Source: Spongilla lacustris
Taxonomy: Eukaryota; Porifera; Demospongiae; Spongillida; Spongillidae
Direction: 5' to 3'
Length of the DNA stretch: 64,000 nt
Assembly: GCA_949361645.1 (NCBI GenBank)
Contig: OX442432.1
Coordinates: forward strand, 5,716,397-5,780,396
Shown: positions 1 to 10,000 of the stretch, one piece after another
How positions within the stretch are numbered: position 1 is the first letter of the stretch
Layout of the letters: each line of letters begins with the position of its first letter
Made by a program: the position numbers and the translations under genes
Notes under the pieces: generated by a model
What the model saw: the letters and a program-made list of their open reading frames with translations, nothing else
Told to the model about the DNA's origin: nothing
Database searches by the model: none

Positions 1-73
1 AATGTACAAGTAAGCACCTTAATTATGTGTTTTGATCCTAATTAATCTTTTGTTTCCTTTCGGCTATGTATAG

Positions 74-162
74 GTGGCTTTGATGAAGTCCAATTCAAGG
101 ATTTTGGCTACTATACTGAGAAGCACTTGCCTGTTCGCCAGATTGCAGACAAAGAATACTGA
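74..162 (+). CDS. Terminal exon of an unrecognised gene
   Basis: A GTAAGC donor at position 10 opens a short intron that closes at an AG at 72-73. The exon then reads GFDEVQFKDFGYY and continues to a TGA at 160-162, about 28 residues. The clean donor/acceptor pair and the acidic/aromatic composition suggest real coding sequence. The gene body lies left of the window. I do not recognise the family. The longer open frame at 229-567 has low-complexity composition and is more likely 3' UTR. Confidence 0.35.
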
Positions 163-764
163 TTTGAAAAATGCTCAGTATTAGGATGATGGTAACATAC
201 AACCTTAAGCACAAAGTTAAAGAATTTCATGAGATATTATGATACTGTGAGAATTCCTCGCATTGATCGGGCTTCCACTGACCCAAATAGACTGTCATGC
301 ATAATTGTACAGGTGATTGGAATGGCATGTGCAATGTACCACTTGCGGTGCAAGTCAGGAGTGTTGAATAAATGCTACTCTGCTTGTGATCTGGAATTTT
401 TTGAAGGGAATTTCTGTCAATCTATGAAAGTTTTACTCATGTGCCACTTTGAGCAGCTTCAAAAGAAAGTATGCCATGGACATTTTCAAAGAATAGATGC
501 AAGTGCACAGCAGGCTGCAGCACACAACAGTGCCCTGCAGAGACTTACAGCCTATATGCAAAATTAAACAAAATTTGCTTGTAAATTTTTTTGATCATTT
601 AGTGTATGCAAACATCAAATTGTAAATCTCACCCTCTAGTGATGTGAACAAAGAACCATCCATAATCATGTAACACATATTGTAAAGTAGATGCAGTCAG
701 TATAATTATAACCTAAAGTGTAACCATGCATGTTTAAGTTCATGCACTTTTGACCATTATAAAA
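163..764. other. Intergenic / probable 3' UTR
   Basis: AT-rich sequence between the upstream terminal exon and the convergent O-methyltransferase. I see no convincing gene, repeat or structured RNA. Confidence 0.4.
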
Positions 765-1964
765 CTACTCATACACAGGAACAGCCTCTATAACGCTACA
801 AATGCTTCGGGTCTCGAAGACTCTGCTGCAAACAAAACCAGTGGCCCGAAACAGGGCATCCCACTCGCTGCGACTTCTTTCCTTTGAGCCCAAAAGCAAG
901 GCCATGTGAAGGTCCATGTAGTACTTCAATCTCATGGAGTCAACAGACTTGTCACGGTCAGGAAGCATGATCTCACAGATCTCAAGACGCACCCCGGCTT
1001 TGCTTCCAATGGCAGTACGCAGGTTTGTGAGGATCCTTGTTGCCGACTGATCGTCCCAGTCATGGAGGATGAACCTCATAAAGATCATGTCGCCTTCTTT
1101 AATCTCAGGGATGGTAGATACGTCAAAGAACGAACCCGCCTTCAGCTGCCCACGGTCTCGAAGCGCAGCGAACGGTCCCCCGGGGGCCCATGCCGGGGTT
1201 GCAGACTGTTCGATGACTTGTGGTAAATCGAAGACGATCCCGGAGAGACTAGCGTGGGTTTGCAAGATCTTAGCGAGGAAGTGCCCGCGTCCCCCTCCAA
1301 CGTCGATCACACGCGTAGCAGTGCCGAAGGGTCCGTCGAAGACCATCGCCCACGCCCCCAGCGAGTCAAACGCCGTCATCGCTCTGTCGCACTGCTTCCC
1401 TCTGGCGGGGTCCATTTCGAGGTAATCCCAGAAGCTTTTTCCTTCGCAGAATTTCTTGTCCTTCCACACACACCCACCTTCCTTCACGTCGTCGTAGAGG
1501 CGCCCCCACGGGCCCCACGAGTCTTCGATCCAATGGCCGACGAGCGAGGCCATGCAATTGGGGTGATCGTTCCTGAGCGTGGACGACACGGCGTTGTTAA
1601 CAAAGCGGCGACTGTCGGCGGGGTCGAGAGCAAACACCCCCGAAGAGATGAGAGCGAGCATCATTCGCTCTACGCGCTCGGGCACCGCCTCGCACGCCTT
1701 GGCTAGCTCGTCCTTTGTCATCGGTCCCTTCGCGAGCTTGTCGGCGACCCCAAACCGCACCGCGCAGTAGAGGAGCTGAGACGTCATGAAACCTTCAAGC
1801 ATGGTTATGATCTGCACAGGCGGAGGGAAGCTAGAACTCGGGCTGGACGTTGCCGTTGACCTCCACACCTCCCACGGAGGAGGGAGGGACCAGTCTTTGA
1901 GATGGTCGTCTTCGCGACTCGTAGCACAGTCTTTCCGCAACGAGGTGCCGGCTGACCGGTTTGG

Positions 1965-1995
<31 letters not shown>

Positions 1996-2108
1996 ATAAG
2001 TTGAGAATAGCAGTTCATGAGATTGAACGAATTCAATTTACCTTCGTTTATCGCACCTTTGTTTGGGACATTAGAATCTATGCTGGTCGTTGTTGGTCTC
2101 GGCTCCAT
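765..2108 (-). CDS. SAM-dependent O-methyltransferase (hydroxyindole/plant OMT-like family)
   Basis: Class I methyltransferase that would transfer a methyl group from SAM to a small-molecule hydroxyl. Exon 1 is 2108-2042 (22 codons plus one base). An intron spans 2041-1952, with a GTAAAT donor and an acceptor preceded by a 30-base T tract. Exon 2 is 1951-765. The spliced protein is about 417 aa. It has an N-terminal winged-helix/dimerisation region (FMTSQLLYCAVRFGVADKLA), SAM motif I VIDVGGGRGH near residue 237, FDLPQVIE, and the catalytic-type LHDWDD near residue 319. The intron length is a multiple of three, so it reads through without a stop as a run of phenylalanines; that run is intronic. 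The gene is clearly GC-richer than its surroundings and almost intronless. It resembles acetylserotonin/caffeate O-methyltransferases, but the substrate cannot be assigned. Confidence 0.85.
1965..1994. repeat. A30 homopolymer (T30 pyrimidine tract of an intron)
   Basis: Thirty consecutive A on the plus strand. On the coding (minus) strand it is a T30 tract 11 bases upstream of the acceptor of the O-methyltransferase intron, so it serves as an unusually pure polypyrimidine tract. Confidence 0.9.
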
Positions 2109-2128
2109 TACAGTGCCACCTCGGGAAA

Positions 2129-2252
2129 ATTATCACCTCGATTATACGGAAAATAAGGGGGTGTTGTTCGTGTACTTATGTCTAGCTTACCGCTAAGTAC
2201 AGGGACAGTTTTCCTAACACCCAATGAATGTGCCTTATTTCCGAGGTGATAA
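2129..2252. repeat. Hairpin-forming inverted repeat (small MITE-like)
   Basis: The left arm 2129-2168 contains ATTATCACCTCG and GGAAAATAAGG. It pairs with the right arm 2215-2252 (CCTTATTTCCGAGGTGATAAT region). An inner pair GTACTTA/TAAGTAC lies in the loop. It sits 21 bp upstream of the O-methyltransferase start and could contain part of that promoter. No coding potential. Confidence 0.6.
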
Positions 2253-2288
2253 TAATCGTAGAGCAATATAAAAAAATATTCCTAGCGA

Positions 2289-2314
2289 GGGGGGGGGGGG
2301 GGGGGGGGGGGGGG
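2289..2314. repeat. Poly-G tract (26 G)
   Basis: An uninterrupted G run. One of many long G or C runs in the window. Confidence 0.95.
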
Positions 2315-2796
2315 CAAGAAAACTGTACGGACCCCATCGTCCAATATTGTAGAGTTTAAAGACGGGAGTACGAATCTGCTTTCAAAATAAAAATCGGACT
2401 TAAAAGAAAAAAGATATAATGGTTTTTTAAAAGGGGCGTAGGGGGTGGTAATTACATTTTAAGAAAAATTCACGTGTTTTTTTTTATCCTTTTGCTTTCG
2501 CTTCGACATTACATGGGAGTTGCATGATTCTATTTCTCTCACCTAAAGGACTTCAGTGAGATGCCACATACAATCGCTAGACACTTGTGAACAGGCAGCG
2601 AACGATTTAACATTTAACCCTCTCATCCTAATTTGGTTAGCTATGGATTGTGATAGGTGTGGCAAGCGCAACGATATTGTTAATTAACGTACAACGGCAA
2701 GCAAACGGAAGACCGCAGAGATGAACTTGCAGAAAATGCAGCAATCGCAGCCACCTGCAGAAAAGAGGCAGCGGCTCCTGTGCACGAGCGCTGCAA

Positions 2797-3338
2797 ATGC
2801 CGAGGAAACCCGTTGGGATTGCTTGCTATGAATCCGTTGCCGTTGCTTGCGAGGAATCCGTTCATAGTGTAGCGGAGCAGAACCAGAGGTTGCCTAAGGC
2901 TAAGCCGTTCTGTCGGGGATATTTGCCAGATGTGCCTTCGCCCTTCGTCCAAAACTGGGCATTTGCAGCACACAAGATGGATCTAGTAAATGGTGCAAAA
3001 AAAAAAAACCATTCTGCTGGTGGAAAAGGTTCAGTTGCCAATGCAATCCATACACCAACAGACCTGTTCCATGTCGTCAAATATGCCTGAGCACAACAGG
3101 GGCTGTACGCCACTATGTGTAGAGCTACCACTACTCAGACCACATGCAGTCTATTCACCCAGGTCAAAAATTGACAGAGGAGGAGGCTGCGAAGTATGCC
3201 ATCCACAAAGAGGAGTACCTAGGAGTACTGGGCAAAGAGTATACAGCAAAGGAGCAGGAGAATAGGCTAAAGATAGACCTCACCAGGTTGAAGGATGATG
3301 CTGCATCTGTTACCAATCCATCCCTCAGTTGTTGCTAA
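2797..3338 (+). CDS. Two-exon candidate gene, function unknown
   Basis: The upstream exon is open to 2985 and ends NWAFAAHKMDL before a GTAAAT donor. An intron spans 2986-3122 and ends at a TGTGTAG acceptor. The second exon, 3123-3338, begins SYHYSDHMQSIHPG, continues as a charged helix-rich stretch (KLTEEEAAKYAIHKEEY), and stops at TAA. The junction is phase 0 and in frame. The true start is unclear: ATG at 2797 is one option and another ATG lies at 2721 in a different frame, so an additional 5' exon is possible. No family recognised. The alternation of a Pro-rich segment and a short charged helix is compatible with a small structural or ciliary protein, but that is only a guess. Confidence 0.4.
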
Positions 3339-4309
3339 TGTTGTGATAAGGCATTATGTATTCATTGTACCCTGGTTTCTTCAGTGCTAATTGTGGTTAC
3401 GCGTGTGTGAGAAAGGGGCGTAGGGGGTGGTTTAAGAAATCTGACGATGGGTGGTTAAGAAATATTCCTTGCCCCCCCCCTCGATATTTAGCAACATAAA
3501 TGTAATGTAGATCAATCCTCAATGGCAAATGGATGTTTTGTACAAAGATAAGGTACCCATGCCGAACTGTAATTCTTTAGGTAGCTTATCTCAATAGCTT
3601 TGTACTTCTTCATATCAAGAACACCTCCAATCAAAGCCACATCTAGAACATCTCCACATCTAGAACACCTCCAAATCAACACCACATCTAGAACACCTCC
3701 CCAACAACACCACCTCCACATCACCACTGTCCAACCTGAGGGCCATCAGATTGAGAACTCCTTTATTGCATATCTCCATCAAATTGATGTGGACAGCAGA
3801 TGTGAGGGGTGACATTTGCTCTGTACAGATGAAAATCTGCTCTAAAGATGATGTCTATGGGCTGTATAGATGAATTATAGATATTCAAACATCTCTAGCA
3901 TGTTCTTTTATATCTGCTTATTGTTATTTCTGGGCATATTATTTTGTAGTTTCTATTTGTTCTTTTGTACCTTTGTACCTTCTATTTCTAAGCTTGCTCT
4001 TTTGCACCTTCTATTTCTCAGTATTTCTTTCTTGTTCTTTTGTACCTTCTATTTCTATTTCTTTCTTGTTCTTTTGTACCTGTTATTATCACATTGTTGC
4101 CCAGCCAACTGTAATCCGCTATTGGGTTCAGTGGATGTTACGATGGTCTGAAATGGGCTCAATAAAAGGGTGGATGAATAAATGTTAAACTGCCACTACA
4201 TGTACAATGTATGTATGTAGCCAGCCCGCATACAGGATAAGTTTGCCATACGACTATTAATCATTCACAAGCACTTGCAATTTACATGAAAAGGTGGAAC
4301 TTCCAAACT
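3339..4309. other. Intergenic with two low-complexity tandem tracts
   Basis: About 3615-3715 holds imperfect copies of ACATCTAGAACACCTCC. About 3955-4085 holds T-rich units of TTGTACCTTCTATTTC type. No gene seen. Confidence 0.55.
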
Positions 4310-5500
4310 TTAATCTCGTTTCCAGACTTTGTACATGCAAAGCCATCTGGCTACATTTTCTAAACCTACAACATGTGTATCAAATAATGAGTTGTAAAAT
4401 AGATCATCCAATAGTATCAGTATGCCAAGACAAAGTGTAAAATATCTACACGGAAATGAAGTCCAATATATCGGTGCACTTAAATACAAGTACATACACA
4501 ATCACCAGAATTACCCCCCATCCCAACCATGATATGCGGTAATGAGGGGATGGTGGCAGATAACCGCAGTACGTTACCACCCAGCTCCGCAGGTCTTGCT
4601 CTATTCTGCCGAGGATTGATGAGAATTCTATTGTTCTGCAGCTCCTTGTTGGAGTGAATTTAGAGGGAGAAATGAGTTGGGGAAACAACTAAGATATATT
4701 GGCAGTGCAAGTGGTATGTAGTGTATGATGTCATAGCATTATATCATTGTACATCCACCCACTTACCAATGTATCCTGCCCTTCTGTAATGGGTATAGCT
4801 TACATCACAAGATACGATCCGGGATTAGGGTTAAGTCTGGGGACCACCTTAGGTAATTAGCACTCGCCCATTTATACTGGATCCCATGATGAGGCAGGAA
4901 CATGCAGAAAGAGAGGGTGTGAGATAGAAGGGAGGGGATAGGAGGCAGCTGTTGGATTCCCAAAGTCACCCTCAAATGCACACAGTCATCAGCTATTGAA
5001 ACCATAATTTTGATACCAAACTAGGTGGACTTAATTGAAGGCATAATTGCTATTTGCAAACCGGCATACCGATATACTGTGGACTCGTGGCACTATATTG
5101 GGGACTCATGGGTTCAGGGTTCCCAGATACACATGTATAATATTATCATTATTTTTGGTAATACACAAAACTGGTTCAAACTTCAAATCAAGCTACAGAT
5201 CTCATACAACAAAAAAAAAAGGATCTACAATGTACAACCGGAAACCGCCTCGTGTATTGCATTGAACATGTAGATAAACAAATAGGGCTTTACTGGTAAA
5301 TAGTAGTAAAACGGATCATCCAATAGTATCAACGTGCCAAGAATACAAAATGACAAAATGGAAATGAAATCCTACTTATCATCTAATTGTATGTATTTCA
5401 TGTTTTTATTTTTTATTTAATTATTGTTAGATACAAAAAAAAAAAAAAAGTTAATCCTATATATTGGTGCATTTCAATATAATAATTATTACACTTGGAC
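4310..5500 (-). repeat. Diverged duplication, possibly of a membrane-protein exon
   Basis: Segments near 4400-4505 and 5310-5490 share GATCATCCAATAGTATCA and neighbouring words. On the minus strand both encode a similar hydrophobic string (LGxLILLDD). The minus frame at 4446-4688 reads WLGWGVILVIVYVLVF, a plausible membrane segment. This may be decayed exons of a membrane protein; I cannot assemble a gene. Between and around the two copies I see nothing else coding. Confidence 0.25.
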
Positions 5501-5676
5501 ACTGACGTCAGTATTACAAATCAATAACTCACCGAATAGATAGTTACTGACAGATGTGTTTTTCTATACTGCAGACTCCCTCTCCTCAGTCTCTCACTAC
5601 CCCCCCCCCCCCCCTTTCTTTGTAACATTAGGCAATTAGTGTACAATTTTATTTTTAAAATGTCTGATTCACAATA

Positions 5677-5856
5677 GGGGAGGTCTTGGTCTTAGCCTTA
5701 GTATGGGGAGATCTAGGGAGATCTTGGCCTGAGCCTTAGTAAGGGATGTCTTAAAGCATCATGAAATGCCCCTTAGTGAAAAAAAAAAAAAAACACCATG
5801 GGTAGAGCTGATAACCATAAGCGACCATGGTATTATTTTTTTTCACAAAGGATCAT
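5677..5856. repeat. Short copy of the 27-bp minisatellite plus palindromic tail
   Basis: About three units related to GGGGAGGTCTTGGTCT, then GTCTTAAAGCATCATGAAATG, an A run, and a CCATGG...CCATGG palindromic segment. The same order of modules occurs at 17410-17976, so this is a second copy of one composite repeat. Confidence 0.75.
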
Positions 5857-6056
5857 NNNNNNNNNNNNNNNNNNNNNNNNNNNNNNNNNNNNNNNNNNNN
5901 NNNNNNNNNNNNNNNNNNNNNNNNNNNNNNNNNNNNNNNNNNNNNNNNNNNNNNNNNNNNNNNNNNNNNNNNNNNNNNNNNNNNNNNNNNNNNNNNNNNN
6001 NNNNNNNNNNNNNNNNNNNNNNNNNNNNNNNNNNNNNNNNNNNNNNNNNNNNNNNN
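5857..6056. other. Assembly gap (200 N)
   Basis: Exactly 200 undetermined bases, directly after a repeat copy. Upstream exons of the gene ending at 6436 could be hidden here. Open frames crossing this gap are artefacts. Confidence 1.
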
Positions 6057-6276
6057 TATATAGCTTTAAACAAAAATAATTGTTAACAGCAGCAATTCCA
6101 ATACATGTATGCACAACGAGCAAAAGGTTTTGTTGGAAATAAGTCCACCGGAATGGACTGAAACTTGACATTTCTTGTGTACGGCCCCCAAAAGCAAAAA
6201 ACAGACATTCCACTAATAACCATGCACACTATCCATCATCTAATTTTTCTCCTCCCTTACCCCCATTCCCGCACAG

Positions 6277-6436
6277 AGCAGGTTGGTTTACACTTCAGTG
6301 GAATCTAAAGCACAATGCAGCTGCTCCTCCTCCCCAGTCCCCTGTGCTCACCTCCCAACCCCTGACCAACATCACCCTCATACCTTATGGTGCTACCAAG
6401 CTGAGGAGAGCTGAGATGCCTACCACCTTGGCCTGA
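6277..6436 (+). CDS. Last exon of a possible glycoside-hydrolase (GH127/DUF1680-like) gene
   Basis: A pyrimidine-rich acceptor (CATTCCCGCACAG) precedes a frame reading GWFTLQWNLKHNAAAPPP, later TNITLIPYGATKLRRAEMP and a TGA at 6434-6436. It enters one base short of a full codon. The ITLIPYGxTKLR closing motif followed by a short tail is what I recall from the C-terminal beta-sandwich of DUF1680/GH127-type proteins. Upstream exons are not visible and may be in the assembly gap. It could be a true 3' exon or an orphaned fragment. Confidence 0.35.
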
Positions 6437-7020
6437 TGGACAATATGTATTTGTGTTTATAAAGGTTAATATTATAGGGTAAAACTACATGTATATTGTA
6501 TGTGTACCTTGGTCCATAGTGTTTGACACTGATAAAACAGGAGAAAAGTTTAATCAAGTTCATTGACTGATTTTAATTCATTGTGTGGCCTGATCTCTTC
6601 AGCCCCTAGCCAGCAGGATGTCCACTGCACGTGGCTTGTTCCTCCTGTCCCTAGCCTCATGCCTTTTTTAGTGTAAAGCAGTGAATGCAGGGACTTCCTC
6701 TCCATGTACTCAACCTTATTAATACATGTACATGTATGGCCTGCACCCCATTGCGTTAACAAGGACTTGTACATAGTTCAATATTAGTAAGACATAAATT
6801 AGAATGCATTTGCATTCATTTAGGATTGACCATGACATGTGCTGCATTCTAGTTCAAGTGGCGCAGTAGGGCTCAAAGACCTGTTCAATCGTCATGTGTT
6901 ATTTCATGACATTTCCTTACATAATACAATTACATACATCTACATGACACTACACGCATAACTGCAACTTATGACTATTCCAAGGTACACATCACATACA
7001 ATAAGGGCACTCCTTCACTT
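6437..7020. other. Intergenic between convergent genes
   Basis: AT-rich; no coding or structured element that I can support. It probably contains the 3' UTRs of the plus-strand exon ending at 6436 and the minus-strand ankyrin gene ending at 7021. Confidence 0.4.
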
Positions 7021-10000
7021 TCAGTATGAAGCTTTACATTGCTTCTCTATATTATGTGCACACACCACATTGGGCATCTTTGATAAGGCTTCACCAACAC
7101 CTGCCCATGAGGCTTCACCACTCTCAAGCCACACCTGCAGCATCCTAAGAAGGCATCCTGAGGTGTGGCCTGTACCAGCAGGGCACTCCTGTCTGATCAG
7201 GTCTAATTTGGTGGTAGGCAGCCCTAGGTACACCCCAAAGAGGTGCCAGTCACTGATAGTCTGGAGATGATGGTGAAGAGTTGCCAGTGTGAGGTCTGCT
7301 GGTGGGAGAGTGGTAATAGCATCAAGATATGGTGGTGGGTGTGGTTACCTTGGTCAGGTGATAGCTGCTTAATGGTTTGAGCAATGGCCACATCAGAAAG
7401 CTTCCCTATAGCCTCCATAACATCCTCCCATGTTGCTGAAGGATTGGCCTGGAGCCAAGTCTCCACCATGGCTACCCTACATCCTACCACATCTCCTGGA
7501 TGGTTCATAGCAATGGTTTTCAAGGTGTGAAGTGGAACACTCAAATACAGTCCAACATTATGCCAATCTAGGAGTGTTTCAATTGCCTTGATGAGTAGTG
7601 GAACTAGAGGGCATAAAGCCATAGTGACTACATGAGGATGGCTGGACCACATAGTGATTGCATGCGTAACATATTTGATTGCAGTGATTGCATGCATAGC
7701 ATATAGGACCATAGTGATTGCATGCATAGCATATAGGACCATAGTGATTGCATGCATAGCATATAGGACCATAGTGATTGCATGCATAGATTGTAGACAT
7801 GCAGATAATATTTGCACCTTGGATCTTTCTTTTTCCACATGTGTCATCTGAAATTATGTAATATATAAATTCGGCTTGCCCCCACACTTCAAAAAACATA
7901 CCCCACAGAGGATGTTGTTGAAGGGAATCAATGTGTGATGACATAATGTATTTTGTTCCAGTCACATCTATGACCATGTTCTTTTCCACTGCAGTAAACA
8001 TTTCTTTAACCTCATTTATGGGAAAGAACAGTAAAGCATCCATGTTTGGAAGAACTTGAAGCTGTCTTGGATCAAGGAGGTACTCTGTGGTCACCAATCC
8101 TTGACAGAACATTCCAAGGGCATCATGTACCTCTTTCACCACCACCTTCAACAATCTTCCACACACCTCCTTAAACTCCTTACTACTCCTCATCACCACA
8201 ACAACTCCTCTACCTTCCTTCACCACTTCCACAAACCCCTCCACACCACTCTCCATCAACCAGTGGATACCAGTCTTCCACACCCTACACCGATGCCTTA
8301 TCCCTCCATCAGGGGTGTGGTCAGTACCCTTATCATCAGGAAGAGAGTAGACCAATGCCAACTTCAACAAGAGGACATAGGCAAACCGAGGAGGAAGGAA
8401 GGAACACTGTCCCTTACAGCTAAGGTACCATCCCAGTGCACACACATCACCTTCACATATGAACCATGTTACTTTTGATCTGCCTGCTTCCAGCAGAGCT
8501 GGGAAGAAGAGGTACTCTGTTCTATCTGATATGCTAGTGCTGTTATGTTTAGCTTTCAGCTCTTGAATGAGGATGTTGTGGTCATCCATCTTGAAGCAGT
8601 ACTGGAGAAGCTCAAGACAGGACACCAGCACTGATGGAGGGAGGTGTGGAAAGAGAACACTTAGCTGGGACATGGGAATGAGACCAAGGTTGGAGGAGGG
8701 ACCTCTTTTGGTGTTGGCCTTCTCTGAGAACAGCCCCTCATGCACTGTGTTCATAAACATTTTAAGATCAGTAACAATCCAGCTGTCAGAAGGGTTACTA
8801 TTATTCTGGAGGACAAGCACATATCCATGTGACTCCAACTCCTTGGTCCAGGAGAGAAGATATTGGTGGTCTATGGGAAGGTACTGCTTTGCAATGCTAT
8901 GCTCACATATTTTGGAAACATTACAAGCCAAATCTCCAACTTGGCTGAGGACATGATGGAGGATCACAGCTCCAGGACTGAGATTCATTTTCTTCTTCTT
9001 GACATAGTTCTTGAGCATAAAATGAAGATTTTGAAGTGGTTGTGATTTTGTATAGCGACAATCCAATGCAACATGGCCAACTATTTCAAGGTTAGTGGAG
9101 GGAAACTCAGTTTTGAACATACCAGATACATCACTACACAGTTGGAACAGTTCTTTCTCTGGGTCCCTTCCTGATGTAGGGAGAAGGTCTGCATGACTCC
9201 CAGCGATGATGACCTTGGCTTCACCTTTGGTGGCATAGGACATAAAGGTCAACCAGAACAATATGGTTTCTGTTTCAGCCTTTCTACCAGTACTCAAATC
9301 AACAACAACAATGACAATGTGACATCCTGGATTGGCTATCCGTTCCAAGATGGCTGCATGGCTGGAATAGAACTGTGGATGTCCAGCAAAGTCATGGAAG
9401 ATAATTCTATCATATCTCTTGTCCTGACATGTGTGAGGAATAATTCCAGCAGTGTGAGGAGGGACATTAGCTACTCGCCAGCTAAACCATGTCTCTGACT
9501 TGAGGGCCTCGATAAGAGTACTCTTTCCAGCACCTGGATGACCCACAACCAGTACATGACCAGACACTGTATAACCTAGTGATTTCGTCATCATTGTGTA
9601 ATTTCTGATAACAGCCCTAGGGTCACAGTTTAATTTAATCAGCTCAGCAATCACTTGATGATTTGCAGCAAAGTACATTGGATTGTGGCCATCATTATCC
9701 ACAGCATTGACATCACATCCATAATTATGAATAAGCTTCCTGACAAGGTCAATGTGACCATTCTGGGTAGCCTGATGCACTGGTGTTCTACCTTTGAATC
9801 CCTTCGTGTTAGGGCCACATATATAATCATCAATGAGTGTGCACACTGTGGACAGTGACCCTCCTAATGCAGCTAGGTGGAGAGGAGTGTCACCATCCTT
9901 GTCTTTAGCCATTATGTCACACCCATAATCCTGAACAAGCTTCCTGACAATCTCAATGTGAACCTTATCAGTAGCATGATGCATTGGTGTTCTACCTTTG

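Noticed and set aside
229..567. 112-codon open frame
   Set aside because: No family resemblance or coding signature; located in what looks like a 3' UTR.
906..1770. Several plus-strand frames opposite the O-methyltransferase
   Set aside because: Antisense shadows of a GC-rich coding exon with no recognisable content.
765..2108. Single 447-aa O-methyltransferase with an internal poly-Phe stretch
   Set aside because: The Phe run is the T30 pyrimidine tract of a 90-bp intron with proper GT/AG ends; the spliced model is better.
5766..6213. Open frames crossing the N gap
   Set aside because: They consist mostly of undetermined bases.
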